Source: Ruminococcus sp.
Lineage (GTDB): Bacteria > Bacillota > Clostridia > Oscillospirales > Ruminococcaceae
Direction: 5' to 3'
NCBI GenBank assembly: GCA_017460665.1
Contig: JAFUAO010000016.1
Coordinates: forward strand, 1-64,000
DNA: 64,000 nt
Positions 33,948 through 40,784 of this stretch are shown here, piece by piece. A program made the position numbers and the translations under genes. Every line of letters starts with the position of its first letter. Positions within the stretch are counted from its first letter, which is position 1. The notes under the pieces were generated by a model. The model was not told the origin of the DNA. It ran no database searches and worked only from the letters and a program-made list of their open reading frames with translations.

Positions 33948-34433
33948 TTAGGGCTCTGCCTTTTTCCGTGTCAGATACAGCAGCCCTAAGCTGATCAGGA
34001 CCCCGAAAAAGGCTCCTGTCGTGTCCAGGAGCACGTCGGTGAGCTGTCCCGACCGCCCCGGCACGAAGTGCTGGTGGAGCTCGTCTGTGCAGGCGTACAG
34101 GGAGCAAAATCCCACCGCAGCCGCAGTTTTCAGGGAAAGAGCTCTCCTCCGGCCCACAGCTCCCGAGGCGAAAAAGCCCAGGGCCAGATATATGGTGAAG
34201 TGGGCGGTCTTTCGGGCGAGGTGCTGGAATTTCTCGATGACGGCCTCCTTCTCCTCCTCCGGGAGAGAGCTGTACTCCGGCATCACCAGCGAGACCACAG
34301 CCTCGATAACGCTGCCGCTGGTGTCGGAGGACTCCTCGGCATCCTCGGTGGAAAACATGAATATCAGGATCATACATACTGCGGTCATCAGGACGCACAG
34401 GACCCTCATGGGCGAAATGGACTTGCTTTGCAA
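33948..34433 (-). CDS. VanZ-like membrane protein
   Basis: The roughly 161-residue protein has four hydrophobic segments (VLCVLMTAVCMILIFMFS, FTIYLALGFFASGAV, SLKTAAAVGFCSLYAC, TTGAFFGVLISLGLLYL) and the VanZ motifs RKTAHFTIYLALGF and DELHQHFVPGRSGQLTDVLLDTTGA. VanZ-like proteins are envelope proteins, one of which gives low-level teicoplanin resistance in enterococci; most relatives have no known drug link. I favour TTG at 34433, seven bases after GGAGGT; ATG at 34457 and ATG at 34409 are alternatives. It has its own promoter. Confidence 0.87.
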   Translation of the reverse strand: MQSKSISPMRVLCVLMTAVCMILIFMFSTEDAEESSDTSGSVIEAVVSLVMPEYSSLPEEEKEAVIEKFQHLARKTAHFTIYLALGFFASGAVGRRRALSLKTAAAVGFCSLYACTDELHQHFVPGRSGQLTDVLLDTTGAFFGVLISLGLLYLTRKKAEP

Positions 34434-34577
34434 CGGTGATACCTCCGGACAGTTCATTTATTGCGTTTTCTCTAAAATGAGGGGAAACCCCACGCTTTTC
34501 CTTGCTAAAGCGCAGTCCCTCCGGAGCGGCCCGTTCAGAGGGGCTCTCCGGCGAAAAGCAGGGCTTTCCGCTCTCTT

Positions 34578-34606
34578 ATTATACTACGATCATGTGAATT
34601 TGTAAA
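34578..34606 (-). promoter_or_regulatory. Promoter of the VanZ-like gene
   Basis: On the minus strand TTTACA (34601-34606), 17 bases and TATAAT (34578-34583). Confidence 0.7.
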
Positions 34607-34653
34607 TACAGGAAAATTGTAATCATTTAGTAACCTTTTGCACAAAAAAAGTC

Positions 34654-34682
34654 TTGTAACCTGAGGATAAAAATGGTATAAT
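34654..34682 (+). promoter_or_regulatory. Promoter of the 409-residue membrane protein gene
   Basis: TTGTAA (34654-34659), 17 bases and TATAAT (34677-34682), about 44 bases before the ATG at 34726. It lies back to back with the VanZ promoter. Confidence 0.75.
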
Positions 34683-34725
34683 AAACCTATATGGACTTAA
34701 TTTAGGTTATTTTTCGGAGGGAAAA

Positions 34726-35955
34726 ATGAAGGGATTTTTTTCAAACATTTGGACAAAGCGAGTCTTTGCCGTGATCGGCGCTTTGTATACCGTTGCGGTG
34801 TGCTGGCTCTGCTATTACTCCATTTTCTACGACATCCACGTCCAGTCGAAGGCGTCCGTGTGCCTCATGGTATCGGGCATCTCAGTGCTGGCGCTGGTGA
34901 TAATGCTCTACACCAGAAAGCAGATCCTCACAAGGATATGCAGCTTCATCATCCTCCCGGCTATGCTGCCGGTGGTGCTTTTGTACTTCGGCAAGTGGGA
35001 GATCATCGTGCCTGTCATCATCACGGGAGTTGTCATACTCCTGCTGTCCGGCGCAGGCGAGGGCGTGAAGACCGCCATCGGAACTATCGTGCTGCTCCTG
35101 TACATATTCGGAGCGCTGGGATACTTCCTCTTCACCTCCTTCTTCGTTTCATCGGCTAAGCAGACCACTGTCAAGAGCGGAGTCTCGCCCTCGGGAAGAT
35201 ACCGCTATACCGTGGTGAATACTGAGGACTCCTCCAACGGCAGCACGGCAGTCTACGTTGAGCCCAACTTCGCCGACGTGACCTATCCCATGGTCACCTT
35301 CACCCTCAAAAACGAGAAGAGGGTGGTCTATCAGGTAAGGCCTATCAGCGAGCAGATAGATATACAGTGGACCACTCAGTCCCGTCAGCAGATCACTGCC
35401 GAGCTGGAGCAGGTCTCTGAGAACATCACCGTACACCTTACCGAGAGCGAGCTGGAGAGCTTCGGCTACAGCTACGACTCACGGCTCCAGCTCACAGACA
35501 TCAACATCTACGACCTCTTCGCTATCGGCAAGGGCGCTACAGATGTTGACCCGATCAGACTTGATACTCTCAACGATGAGCAGCTCGCTCACTTCGGCAT
35601 CGCAAAGGACGGCACCGGAAGATACTACATCACCGATCCCTCAGACGAGGTCCTCCTTGATGTCAGCAAGAACAGAGGCGAGAAGGTCTACTTCAGCGAG
35701 CTCTCTGAGGACGGCTTCGATGCGTGGGAGGACTCTCACCTTGACGACTACTACGAGCCCAGGTTCAAGATCGAGGCCGACCAGTCCCTGTACCTGAAGG
35801 ACCTCTCAGATCAGCAGCTTGCTCAGCTCGGAGTTTCCGAGTCAGGCGACGTGATGTCGTTCAACGGCAAGGTCTGCTTCCGCTATTACGTTGCGGAGCT
35901 GGACGACTACTACGACGTGGATTCACGTCATCTTTCCGTAGACCTGCTCAACTGA
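34726..35955 (+). CDS. Uncharacterised membrane protein with large extracytoplasmic domain
   Basis: I do not recognise this 409-residue protein. The first 145 residues hold about five membrane helices (VFAVIGALYTVAVCWLCYYSIF, VCLMVSGISVLALVIMLY, SFIILPAMLPVVLLYF, IIVPVIITGVVILLL, TIVLLLYIFGALGYFLFTSFF). The remaining 260 residues are soluble and probably outside the cell. They include SPSGRYRYTVVNTEDSSNGS, similar in feel to domains that describe a sequence-derived property (DUF-type), and two related segments, RLDTLNDEQLAHFGI and YLKDLSDQQLAQLGV, that look like a short repeat. It is transcribed alone and precedes xylA. Confidence 0.72.
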   Translation: MKGFFSNIWTKRVFAVIGALYTVAVCWLCYYSIFYDIHVQSKASVCLMVSGISVLALVIMLYTRKQILTRICSFIILPAMLPVVLLYFGKWEIIVPVIITGVVILLLSGAGEGVKTAIGTIVLLLYIFGALGYFLFTSFFVSSAKQTTVKSGVSPSGRYRYTVVNTEDSSNGSTAVYVEPNFADVTYPMVTFTLKNEKRVVYQVRPISEQIDIQWTTQSRQQITAELEQVSENITVHLTESELESFGYSYDSRLQLTDINIYDLFAIGKGATDVDPIRLDTLNDEQLAHFGIAKDGTGRYYITDPSDEVLLDVSKNRGEKVYFSELSEDGFDAWEDSHLDDYYEPRFKIEADQSLYLKDLSDQQLAQLGVSESGDVMSFNGKVCFRYYVAELDDYYDVDSRHLSVDLLN

Positions 35956-36023
35956 CCGCATGACTTATTTCTGCGCCAGATGAGCGACCGGCTTTCCCTT
36001 CCGGCCTCTCAACGGAAAGAAAA

Positions 36024-36064
36024 CTACCGGTAGCATAAAGGTCTGCACGCAGACTTAATATAAT
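36024..36064 (+). promoter_or_regulatory. Candidate control region upstream of xylA
   Basis: A perfect 10 bp palindrome CTACCGGTAG (36024-36033), a hairpin GTCTGC/GCAGAC (36041-36054) and TATAAT (36059-36064) lie just before the xylA RBS. No good -35 stands 17 bases upstream of the TATAAT, so it may need an activator or may not be used. The palindrome could be an operator. Confidence 0.35.
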
Positions 36065-36085
36065 TTTATCACTCAGGAGGTTATT

Positions 36086-37408
36086 ATGAGCGAATTTTTC
36101 AAGAACATAGGAAAGATCCCCTATAAGGGCAAGGATTCCACCGATCCGCTCTCGTTCAAGTACTATGATCCCGATGAGATCATCGGCGGCAAGACTATGA
36201 AGGAGCAGCTTAGGTTCGCACTTTCATGGTGGCATACCATGGGCGGCGACGGAACAGATATGTTCGGCGTAGGTACTGCCGACAAGAGCTGGGGCGAGTC
36301 CGATCCTACCGCAAGAGCTAAGGCTAAGGTGGACGCTGCCTTCGAGATCATGGAGAAGCTGTCTATCGAGTACTTCTGCTTCCACGACAGGGACCTCTCA
36401 CCTGAGTACGGCAGCCTTGCTGAGACGAATGCAAAGCTGGACGAGGTGACAGACTACATCAAGGCTAAGCAGGCAGAGACAGGCATGAAGTGCCTCTGGG
36501 GAACAGCTAAGTGCTTCGACCACCCGAGATATATGCACGGCGCAGGTACCTCACCCTCCGCTGACGTTTTCGCTTATGCTGCTGCTCAGATCAAGAAGGC
36601 TATCGACTCTACTGTAAAGCTGGGCGGCAACGGCTACGTTTTCTGGGGCGGCCGTGAGGGCTATGAGACCCTGCTGAACACTAACATGGGCCTCGAGCTG
36701 GACAACATGGCTCGCCTGATGAAGATGGCTGTTGAGTACGCACGCTCTATCGGCTATAAGGGCGACTTCTACATCGAGCCCAAGCCCAAGGAGCCCACTA
36801 AGCACCAGTACGACTTCGATACCGCTACAGTCCTGGGCTTCCTTCGCAAGTACGGCCTTGACAAGGATTTCAAGATGAACATCGAGGCTAACCACGCTAC
36901 CCTAGCACAGCATACCTTCCAGCACGAGCTGAGAGTCGCAAGAGACAACGGCTTCTTCGGCTCTATCGACGCCAACCAGGGCGATCCTCTGCTGGGCTGG
37001 GATACAGATCAGTTCCCCACGAATATCTACGATGCAGCTCTGTGTATGTATGAGGTGCTCAAGGCCGGCGGCTTCACCAACGGCGGTCTGAACTTCGACT
37101 CAAAGGCAAGAAGAGGTTCCTTCACACCTGAGGACATCTTCCACAGCTACATCGCCGGCATGGATACATTCGCTCTGGGCCTTCGCATCGCTCAGAAGAT
37201 CATCGACGACGGCCGTATCGACAAGTTCGTTGAGGACAGGTATTCCTCTTGGAACAGCGGTATCGGCAAGGACATCATCGACGGCAAGGTAGGCTTTGTT
37301 GAGCTGGAGAAGTACGCTCTGGAGAAGGGCGAGGTAACAGACTCGCTCTCCAGCGGCCGCCAGGAGATGCTGGAGGCTATCATCAACAACATCATGTTCA
37401 GCCTGTAA
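36086..37408 (+). CDS. xylA: Xylose isomerase
   Basis: Xylose isomerase converts D-xylose to D-xylulose. The 440-residue protein is a class II type with [18 protein letters not shown], catalytic-His motif [27 protein letters not shown], metal-ligand segments [18 protein letters not shown] and [18 protein letters not shown], and [28 protein letters not shown] precedes the ATG. Preferred codons suggest high expression. xylB follows 278 bases later, behind a terminator and a repeat, so the two may be separately transcribed. Confidence 0.97.
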   Translation: MSEFFKNIGKIPYKGKDSTDPLSFKYYDPDEIIGGKTMKEQLRFALSWWHTMGGDGTDMFGVGTADKSWGESDPTARAKAKVDAAFEIMEKLSIEYFCFHDRDLSPEYGSLAETNAKLDEVTDYIKAKQAETGMKCLWGTAKCFDHPRYMHGAGTSPSADVFAYAAAQIKKAIDSTVKLGGNGYVFWGGREGYETLLNTNMGLELDNMARLMKMAVEYARSIGYKGDFYIEPKPKEPTKHQYDFDTATVLGFLRKYGLDKDFKMNIEANHATLAQHTFQHELRVARDNGFFGSIDANQGDPLLGWDTDQFPTNIYDAALCMYEVLKAGGFTNGGLNFDSKARRGSFTPEDIFHSYIAGMDTFALGLRIAQKIIDDGRIDKFVEDRYSSWNSGIGKDIIDGKVGFVELEKYALEKGEVTDSLSSGRQEMLEAIINNIMFSL

Positions 37409-37424
37409 GAATAACTGTAAGGGA

Positions 37425-37469
37425 CGTTCGGACGCCTCTCCCCGAGGGGACGGCGTCCGGGCGTTTTTT
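37425..37469 (+). terminator. Terminator after xylA
   Basis: CGTTCGGACGCC pairs with GGCGTCCGGGCG (with a G-T wobble) around an inner CCCC/GGGG stem and is followed by six T. Confidence 0.92.
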
Positions 37470-37507
37470 GTTTTGGTTTCATGCTGTGATGGATCGGGAT
37501 CTCATAC

Positions 37508-37626
37508 AGTTGATAGTTGAAAGTTGAGAGTTTAGAGTTAATGTGTTCGCTCCGCTCACAGTATTTAGATATTGTCGCCGCAGGCGACTCCACAACTTTC
37601 AACTTTTGATTTCTTAACTCTAAACT
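37508..37626. repeat. Degenerate AGTTGA/GAGTTTA repeat with inverted arms
   Basis: Left arm AGTTGAAAGTTG plus GAGTTTAGAGTTA (37515-37540) and right arm CAACTTTCAACT plus TAACTCTAAACT (37593-37626) are inverse complements made of the same blocks, but in swapped order. Between them lies a stem GTCGCC/GGCGAC (37574-37588). Each arm reads as a degenerate seven-base tandem. It resembles the AT-rich tails at 391-420 and 55376-55432. No gene is seen in 37409-37686. Confidence 0.6.
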
Positions 37627-37686
37627 ATGATCAGGATCATCAAAGCAAAAACCTGATCTATACCAGTAACGAAAGGAGTTTTAATT

Positions 37687-39210
37687 ATGTCATACGTTAT
37701 AGGTGTGGACTGCGGTACCAGCGGTACTAAAACGGTCCTGTTCGACGAAAAGGGGAGCGTTATCGCCTCCAAGACCATAGAATATCCCATGTACCAGCCG
37801 AAGAACGGCTATGCCGAGCAGATGCCCTCAGACTGGGCGAACGCCATGACCGGCACGATCAAGGCTGTCATGGCACAGAGCGGCGTCAAGAAGGAGGACG
37901 TGAAGGGCATCGGTATCTCCGGCCAGATGCACGGCCTTGTCATGCTGGACAAGGACGGCAGCGTCCTGCGGCCCTCGATCATCTGGTGCGATCAGAGAAC
38001 TGCCGCCGAGGTGGAGCAGATGAACTCCACCGTGGGTAGGGAGAAGCTGGTGGAGATCACCGCCAATCCCGCTCTCACCGGCTGGACTGCCGCCAAGATC
38101 CTTTGGGTGAAGAACAACGAGCCGGAGATCTACTCCAAGGTGGCACATATCCTTCTGCCCAAGGACTACCTCCGCTATATCCTGACGGGAGAGTTCGCAA
38201 CTGAGGTCAGCGACGCCTCCGGTATGCAGCTCCTTGACGTTCCGAACAGAAAGTGGTCCGACGAGCTCCTCTCAGCCTTCGAGATCGACAGGAGCTGGCT
38301 GGGCACTGTTTACGAGAGCTGCGAAGTGACCGGCGGCCTTACCAAGGCCATGGCTCAGGAGCTGGGGCTCTGTGAGGGGACTATCGTTGTTGGCGGAGCC
38401 GGCGACAATGCCGCTGCTGCTGTTGGTACGGGAGTGGTGACTGACGGTACTGCCTTCACCACTATCGGCACCTCAGGTGTAGTTTTTGCACATACATCGA
38501 ATATCTCTATCGACAAGGCCGGCAGGGTCCACACCTGCTGCGCTGCGGTGCCGGGAGCATGGCACGTCATGGGAGTAACTCAGGGGGCCGGACTGTCCTT
38601 GAAGTGGTTTCGTGACAACTTCTGCATGACCGAGAAGGAAACAGCAAGGCTCATGGGCGTTGACGAGTATTACCTCATGGACAAGCAGGCCGAGGCCGTC
38701 CCCGTGGGAGCAAACCGCCTGCTGTACCTGCCCTACCTCATGGGCGAGAGGACCCCTCATCTTGACCCGGACGCAAGGGGAGTCTTCTTCGGGCTCTCCG
38801 CTATCCATACACGCCGGGATATGCTCCGTGCGGTAATGGAGGGCGTGACCTATTCCCTGAGGGACTGCGTTGAGGTCTTCCGGGAAATGAACATCAGCGT
38901 CAGCGATATGATGGCCTGCGGCGGCGGAGGATCCTCGCCTCTGTGGAGATCCATGCTGGCTGACCTGTACAACTGTGAGGTCAAGACGGCTGCCTCCAAG
39001 GAGGGACCGGCGCTGGGAGTTGCTATCCTGGCAAGTGTTGGCGCAGGGCTCTACAGCAGCGTTCCCGAGGCCTGCTCACAGATCGTCAGCATCGACAAGG
39101 TACAGGCTCCCGACCCGGAGAACGTTCCGGAGTATGAGAGGTACTATCAGCTCTACCGTGAGATCTATCCTGCACTGAAGAGCAGCTTCGCAAAGCTGGC
39201 AGCTCTCTGA
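37687..39210 (+). CDS. xylB: Xylulokinase
   Basis: Xylulokinase phosphorylates D-xylulose to xylulose 5-phosphate, feeding the pentose phosphate pathway. The 507-residue FGGY-family kinase shows YVIGVDCGTSGTKTVLFDEKG, GISGQMHGLVMLD, SIIWCDQRTAAEV, VVGGAGDNAAAAVGTG, TTIGTSGVVFAH and the C-terminal ACGGGGSSPLWRSMLADL. RBS AAAGGAG precedes ATG. It follows xylA but lies behind that gene's terminator; no distinct promoter was found in the repeat-filled gap. Confidence 0.96.
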   Translation: MSYVIGVDCGTSGTKTVLFDEKGSVIASKTIEYPMYQPKNGYAEQMPSDWANAMTGTIKAVMAQSGVKKEDVKGIGISGQMHGLVMLDKDGSVLRPSIIWCDQRTAAEVEQMNSTVGREKLVEITANPALTGWTAAKILWVKNNEPEIYSKVAHILLPKDYLRYILTGEFATEVSDASGMQLLDVPNRKWSDELLSAFEIDRSWLGTVYESCEVTGGLTKAMAQELGLCEGTIVVGGAGDNAAAAVGTGVVTDGTAFTTIGTSGVVFAHTSNISIDKAGRVHTCCAAVPGAWHVMGVTQGAGLSLKWFRDNFCMTEKETARLMGVDEYYLMDKQAEAVPVGANRLLYLPYLMGERTPHLDPDARGVFFGLSAIHTRRDMLRAVMEGVTYSLRDCVEVFREMNISVSDMMACGGGGSSPLWRSMLADLYNCEVKTAASKEGPALGVAILASVGAGLYSSVPEACSQIVSIDKVQAPDPENVPEYERYYQLYREIYPALKSSFAKLAAL

Positions 39211-39262
39211 AAACAGCAAAAAACGGCCCCGAAGGAAGGGAAAATACCCATATAAAAGTTTT

Positions 39263-39305
39263 GCCCCGGAGCGTTTCAGACCGCTTCGGGGCATTTGTTT
39301 TTTTA
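39263..39305 (+). terminator. Terminator after xylB
   Basis: GCCCCGGAGCG pairs with CGCTTCGGGGC around TTTCAGAC, followed by ATTTG and a run of seven T. An earlier GGCCCCGAAG at about 39224 could compete for the same 3' arm. Confidence 0.88.
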
Positions 39306-39335
39306 TACAGCTGCTGAGATAGATCAGAATTTGTA

Positions 39336-39650
39336 CTATTTTTTCTTTTCTAAAGTATTGTTCAGCCTTATTTCAAGCGTTTCCCTAAACTCTGGATTAT
39401 TACATTTTGATATTAGATCCCGATAAAGCTCGATATTGTTACAGTCAACGGATTCTATCGTATGAAGTAATCCCCAGTTCAAATCATCACATTCGTCAGA
39501 AAAAAGCGTGATCAGCAATTCTGCTTCTTCAAATGTTAGTGGTTCATCCATTTGTATCAGTTCATCATACTGATCGAATAATTCGTCCGACATATCACTA
39601 TCATTAGGTATTTTTCCGAGTGCCACCAATCTCATAACATTCTTTTTCAT
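39336..39650 (-). CDS. AT-rich orphan gene, possible immunity-type protein
   Basis: I do not recognise this 104-residue acidic, probably all-helical protein with certainty. It reads MKKNVMRLVALGKIPNDSD, then YDELIQMDEPLTFEEAELLITLF, then LNWGLLHTIESVDCNNIELY. The last block is reminiscent of Imm30-type polymorphic-toxin immunity proteins, but this is weak. In the 60 bases I counted (39361-39420) GC is one third, far below its neighbours, which suggests recent transfer. It has its own consensus promoter and RBS AGAGG, ten bases before ATG at 39650. No toxin gene lies beside it. Confidence 0.6.
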   Translation of the reverse strand: MKKNVMRLVALGKIPNDSDMSDELFDQYDELIQMDEPLTFEEAELLITLFSDECDDLNWGLLHTIESVDCNNIELYRDLISKCNNPEFRETLEIRLNNTLEKKK

Positions 39651-39688
39651 TTTCATCTCACCTCTAAATTCCGATTTTCTTAGAAACA

Positions 39689-39717
39689 ATTATATCACAA
39701 CATTGCTGCACTGTCAA
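39689..39717 (-). promoter_or_regulatory. Consensus promoter of the AT-rich orphan gene
   Basis: On the minus strand TTGACA (39712-39717), exactly 17 bases and TATAAT (39689-39694). As at 12157, the -35 directly follows the T-tract of the preceding terminator. Confidence 0.88.
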
Positions 39718-39718
39718 C

Positions 39719-39755
39719 AAAAACGCCATAGCACCTCCGGCAGAGCTGCTATGGC
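39719..39755 (-). terminator. Terminator after the M23 peptidase gene
   Basis: On the minus strand GCCATAGC (39748-39755) pairs with GCTATGGC (39725-39732), then GTTTTT follows. Confidence 0.88.
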
Positions 39756-39760
39756 TTTTC

Positions 39761-40540
39761 TTACGATCTGAAGGCCCCGATGGGGTCGATGTAGGTGCCG
39801 TTGTGGAGCACCTCGATGTGCAGATGAGGAGCAAGTGCGCTCTCGATGTCAGCCGTATCGCCTACGGTCCCGATGAGGTCGCCGCCGGAGACCGTGTCGC
39901 CCTGCTGGACGCAGAGGTCGGCTGCAAGGCTGCAATACCGGGTCACGAAGCCGTTTTTGTGGTCCAGCTCCACTGTGACTCCCCAAAGAGGATCGCTGAT
40001 CACAGCGCTGATCTCTCCGGCAGACACCGCAAAGACCTCAGCTCCCACCTCAGCGGCGATGTCAGTGCCGTTGTGGGTCTGCCAGGAGCCTGTGGTCTCG
40101 TTTTTCACCAGATCCCTGCCGCTGAACGGCTCAAGTATGCTGCTCATGTCCGCAAGGGGAGGCTTTACGTCCTCCAGCCCAACTGCGGCAGCGGCCAGCT
40201 CTTCCACCGGCTCAGCGTTCGCCTCCTGGGCCTCCTCCGGCTCGATAGCGATCACGGGAGCCGCCGTGGTGGTCCTTGGTGGAGCGGTCACCATTGCCGC
40301 CAGAGTTGACGGAGCGGCGGTGGTGGCCCTTACCGGGGGAGCAGTCGGCTTCGGGATACCGGTGACTCTTCCTCCAACAGGAGCCTCGCTCTCGGTCTGA
40401 GCACGGAACTCCTCGGTCAGCTTCTGCCCCTGATCATAGGCGAAAAAGCAGGCCGATCCGATCATGACTGCACTTATCCCCAAGGCGGCGTAGAAGCCCT
40501 TGGGACTTTTTTTCTTCTCGGAAAAGATATTTTTCTTCAC
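39761..40540 (-). CDS. Membrane-anchored M23 (LytM) endopeptidase-domain protein, SpoIIQ-like
   Basis: The 259-residue protein has one N-terminal membrane helix (FYAALGISAVMIGSACFFAY), a long Thr/Ala/Pro-rich stretch (about 40-135) and a C-terminal LytM domain with THNGTDIAAEVGAEVFAV and HLHIEV, carrying the zinc-binding His and Asp residues of M23. It should act on cross-bridges of peptidoglycan outside the membrane. A single membrane anchor, the LytM domain and a place beside mreBCD recall SpoIIQ of Clostridia, but a vegetative role is equally possible. The start is GTG at 40540, eight bases after GGAGG. Confidence 0.85.
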   Translation of the reverse strand: MKKNIFSEKKKSPKGFYAALGISAVMIGSACFFAYDQGQKLTEEFRAQTESEAPVGGRVTGIPKPTAPPVRATTAAPSTLAAMVTAPPRTTTAAPVIAIEPEEAQEANAEPVEELAAAAVGLEDVKPPLADMSSILEPFSGRDLVKNETTGSWQTHNGTDIAAEVGAEVFAVSAGEISAVISDPLWGVTVELDHKNGFVTRYCSLAADLCVQQGDTVSGGDLIGTVGDTADIESALAPHLHIEVLHNGTYIDPIGAFRS

Positions 40541-40551
40541 GATTAACACCT

Positions 40552-40570
40552 CCGTCAGTATTGTTGACGG
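40552..40570 (-). promoter_or_regulatory. Hairpin covering the RBS of the M23 gene
   Basis: On the minus strand CCGTCA (40565-40570) pairs with TGACGG (40552-40557), and the last two G belong to the GGAGG ribosome binding site. The hairpin could lower or regulate translation initiation. Confidence 0.5.
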
Positions 40571-40613
40571 AAAAAGCCAGATCATACCGTGAAGGATAAA
40601 AAAAGCCGAGCGC

Positions 40614-40647
40614 AAAAAAGTTCAGCCCCGAGACAGTGTCTCGGGGC
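40614..40647 (-). terminator. Terminator or attenuator between mrdA and the M23 gene
   Basis: A perfect stem GCCCCGAGACA/TGTCTCGGGGC (40625-40647) is followed on the minus strand by TGAAC and six T. It lies after mrdA and also between the promoter at 40698-40726 and the M23 start, so it either ends the mre transcript, attenuates the M23 transcript, or does both. Confidence 0.75.
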
Positions 40648-40697
40648 ATACTTATCCTATTTTTTACTCGCATAGGTCAGGATCTGTTTTAGTAACG

Positions 40698-40726
40698 ATC
40701 ATAGCACGGCATCGCTGCAATGTCGA
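40698..40726 (-). promoter_or_regulatory. Promoter upstream of the M23 gene
   Basis: On the minus strand TCGACA (40721-40726), 17 bases and TATGAT (40698-40703). The surrounding sequence resembles that of the promoter at 39689-39717. Confidence 0.6.
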
Positions 40727-40784
40727 TAGAAATGCCGCACTATGCTCAGCTTCTTACAAATATCGCTCAGCCTGCCGCTTTGCC

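Noticed and set aside
36037..36064. Standard sigma-A promoter for xylA
   Set aside because: TATAAT is present, but no acceptable -35 lies 16-18 bases upstream, so only a candidate control region is listed.
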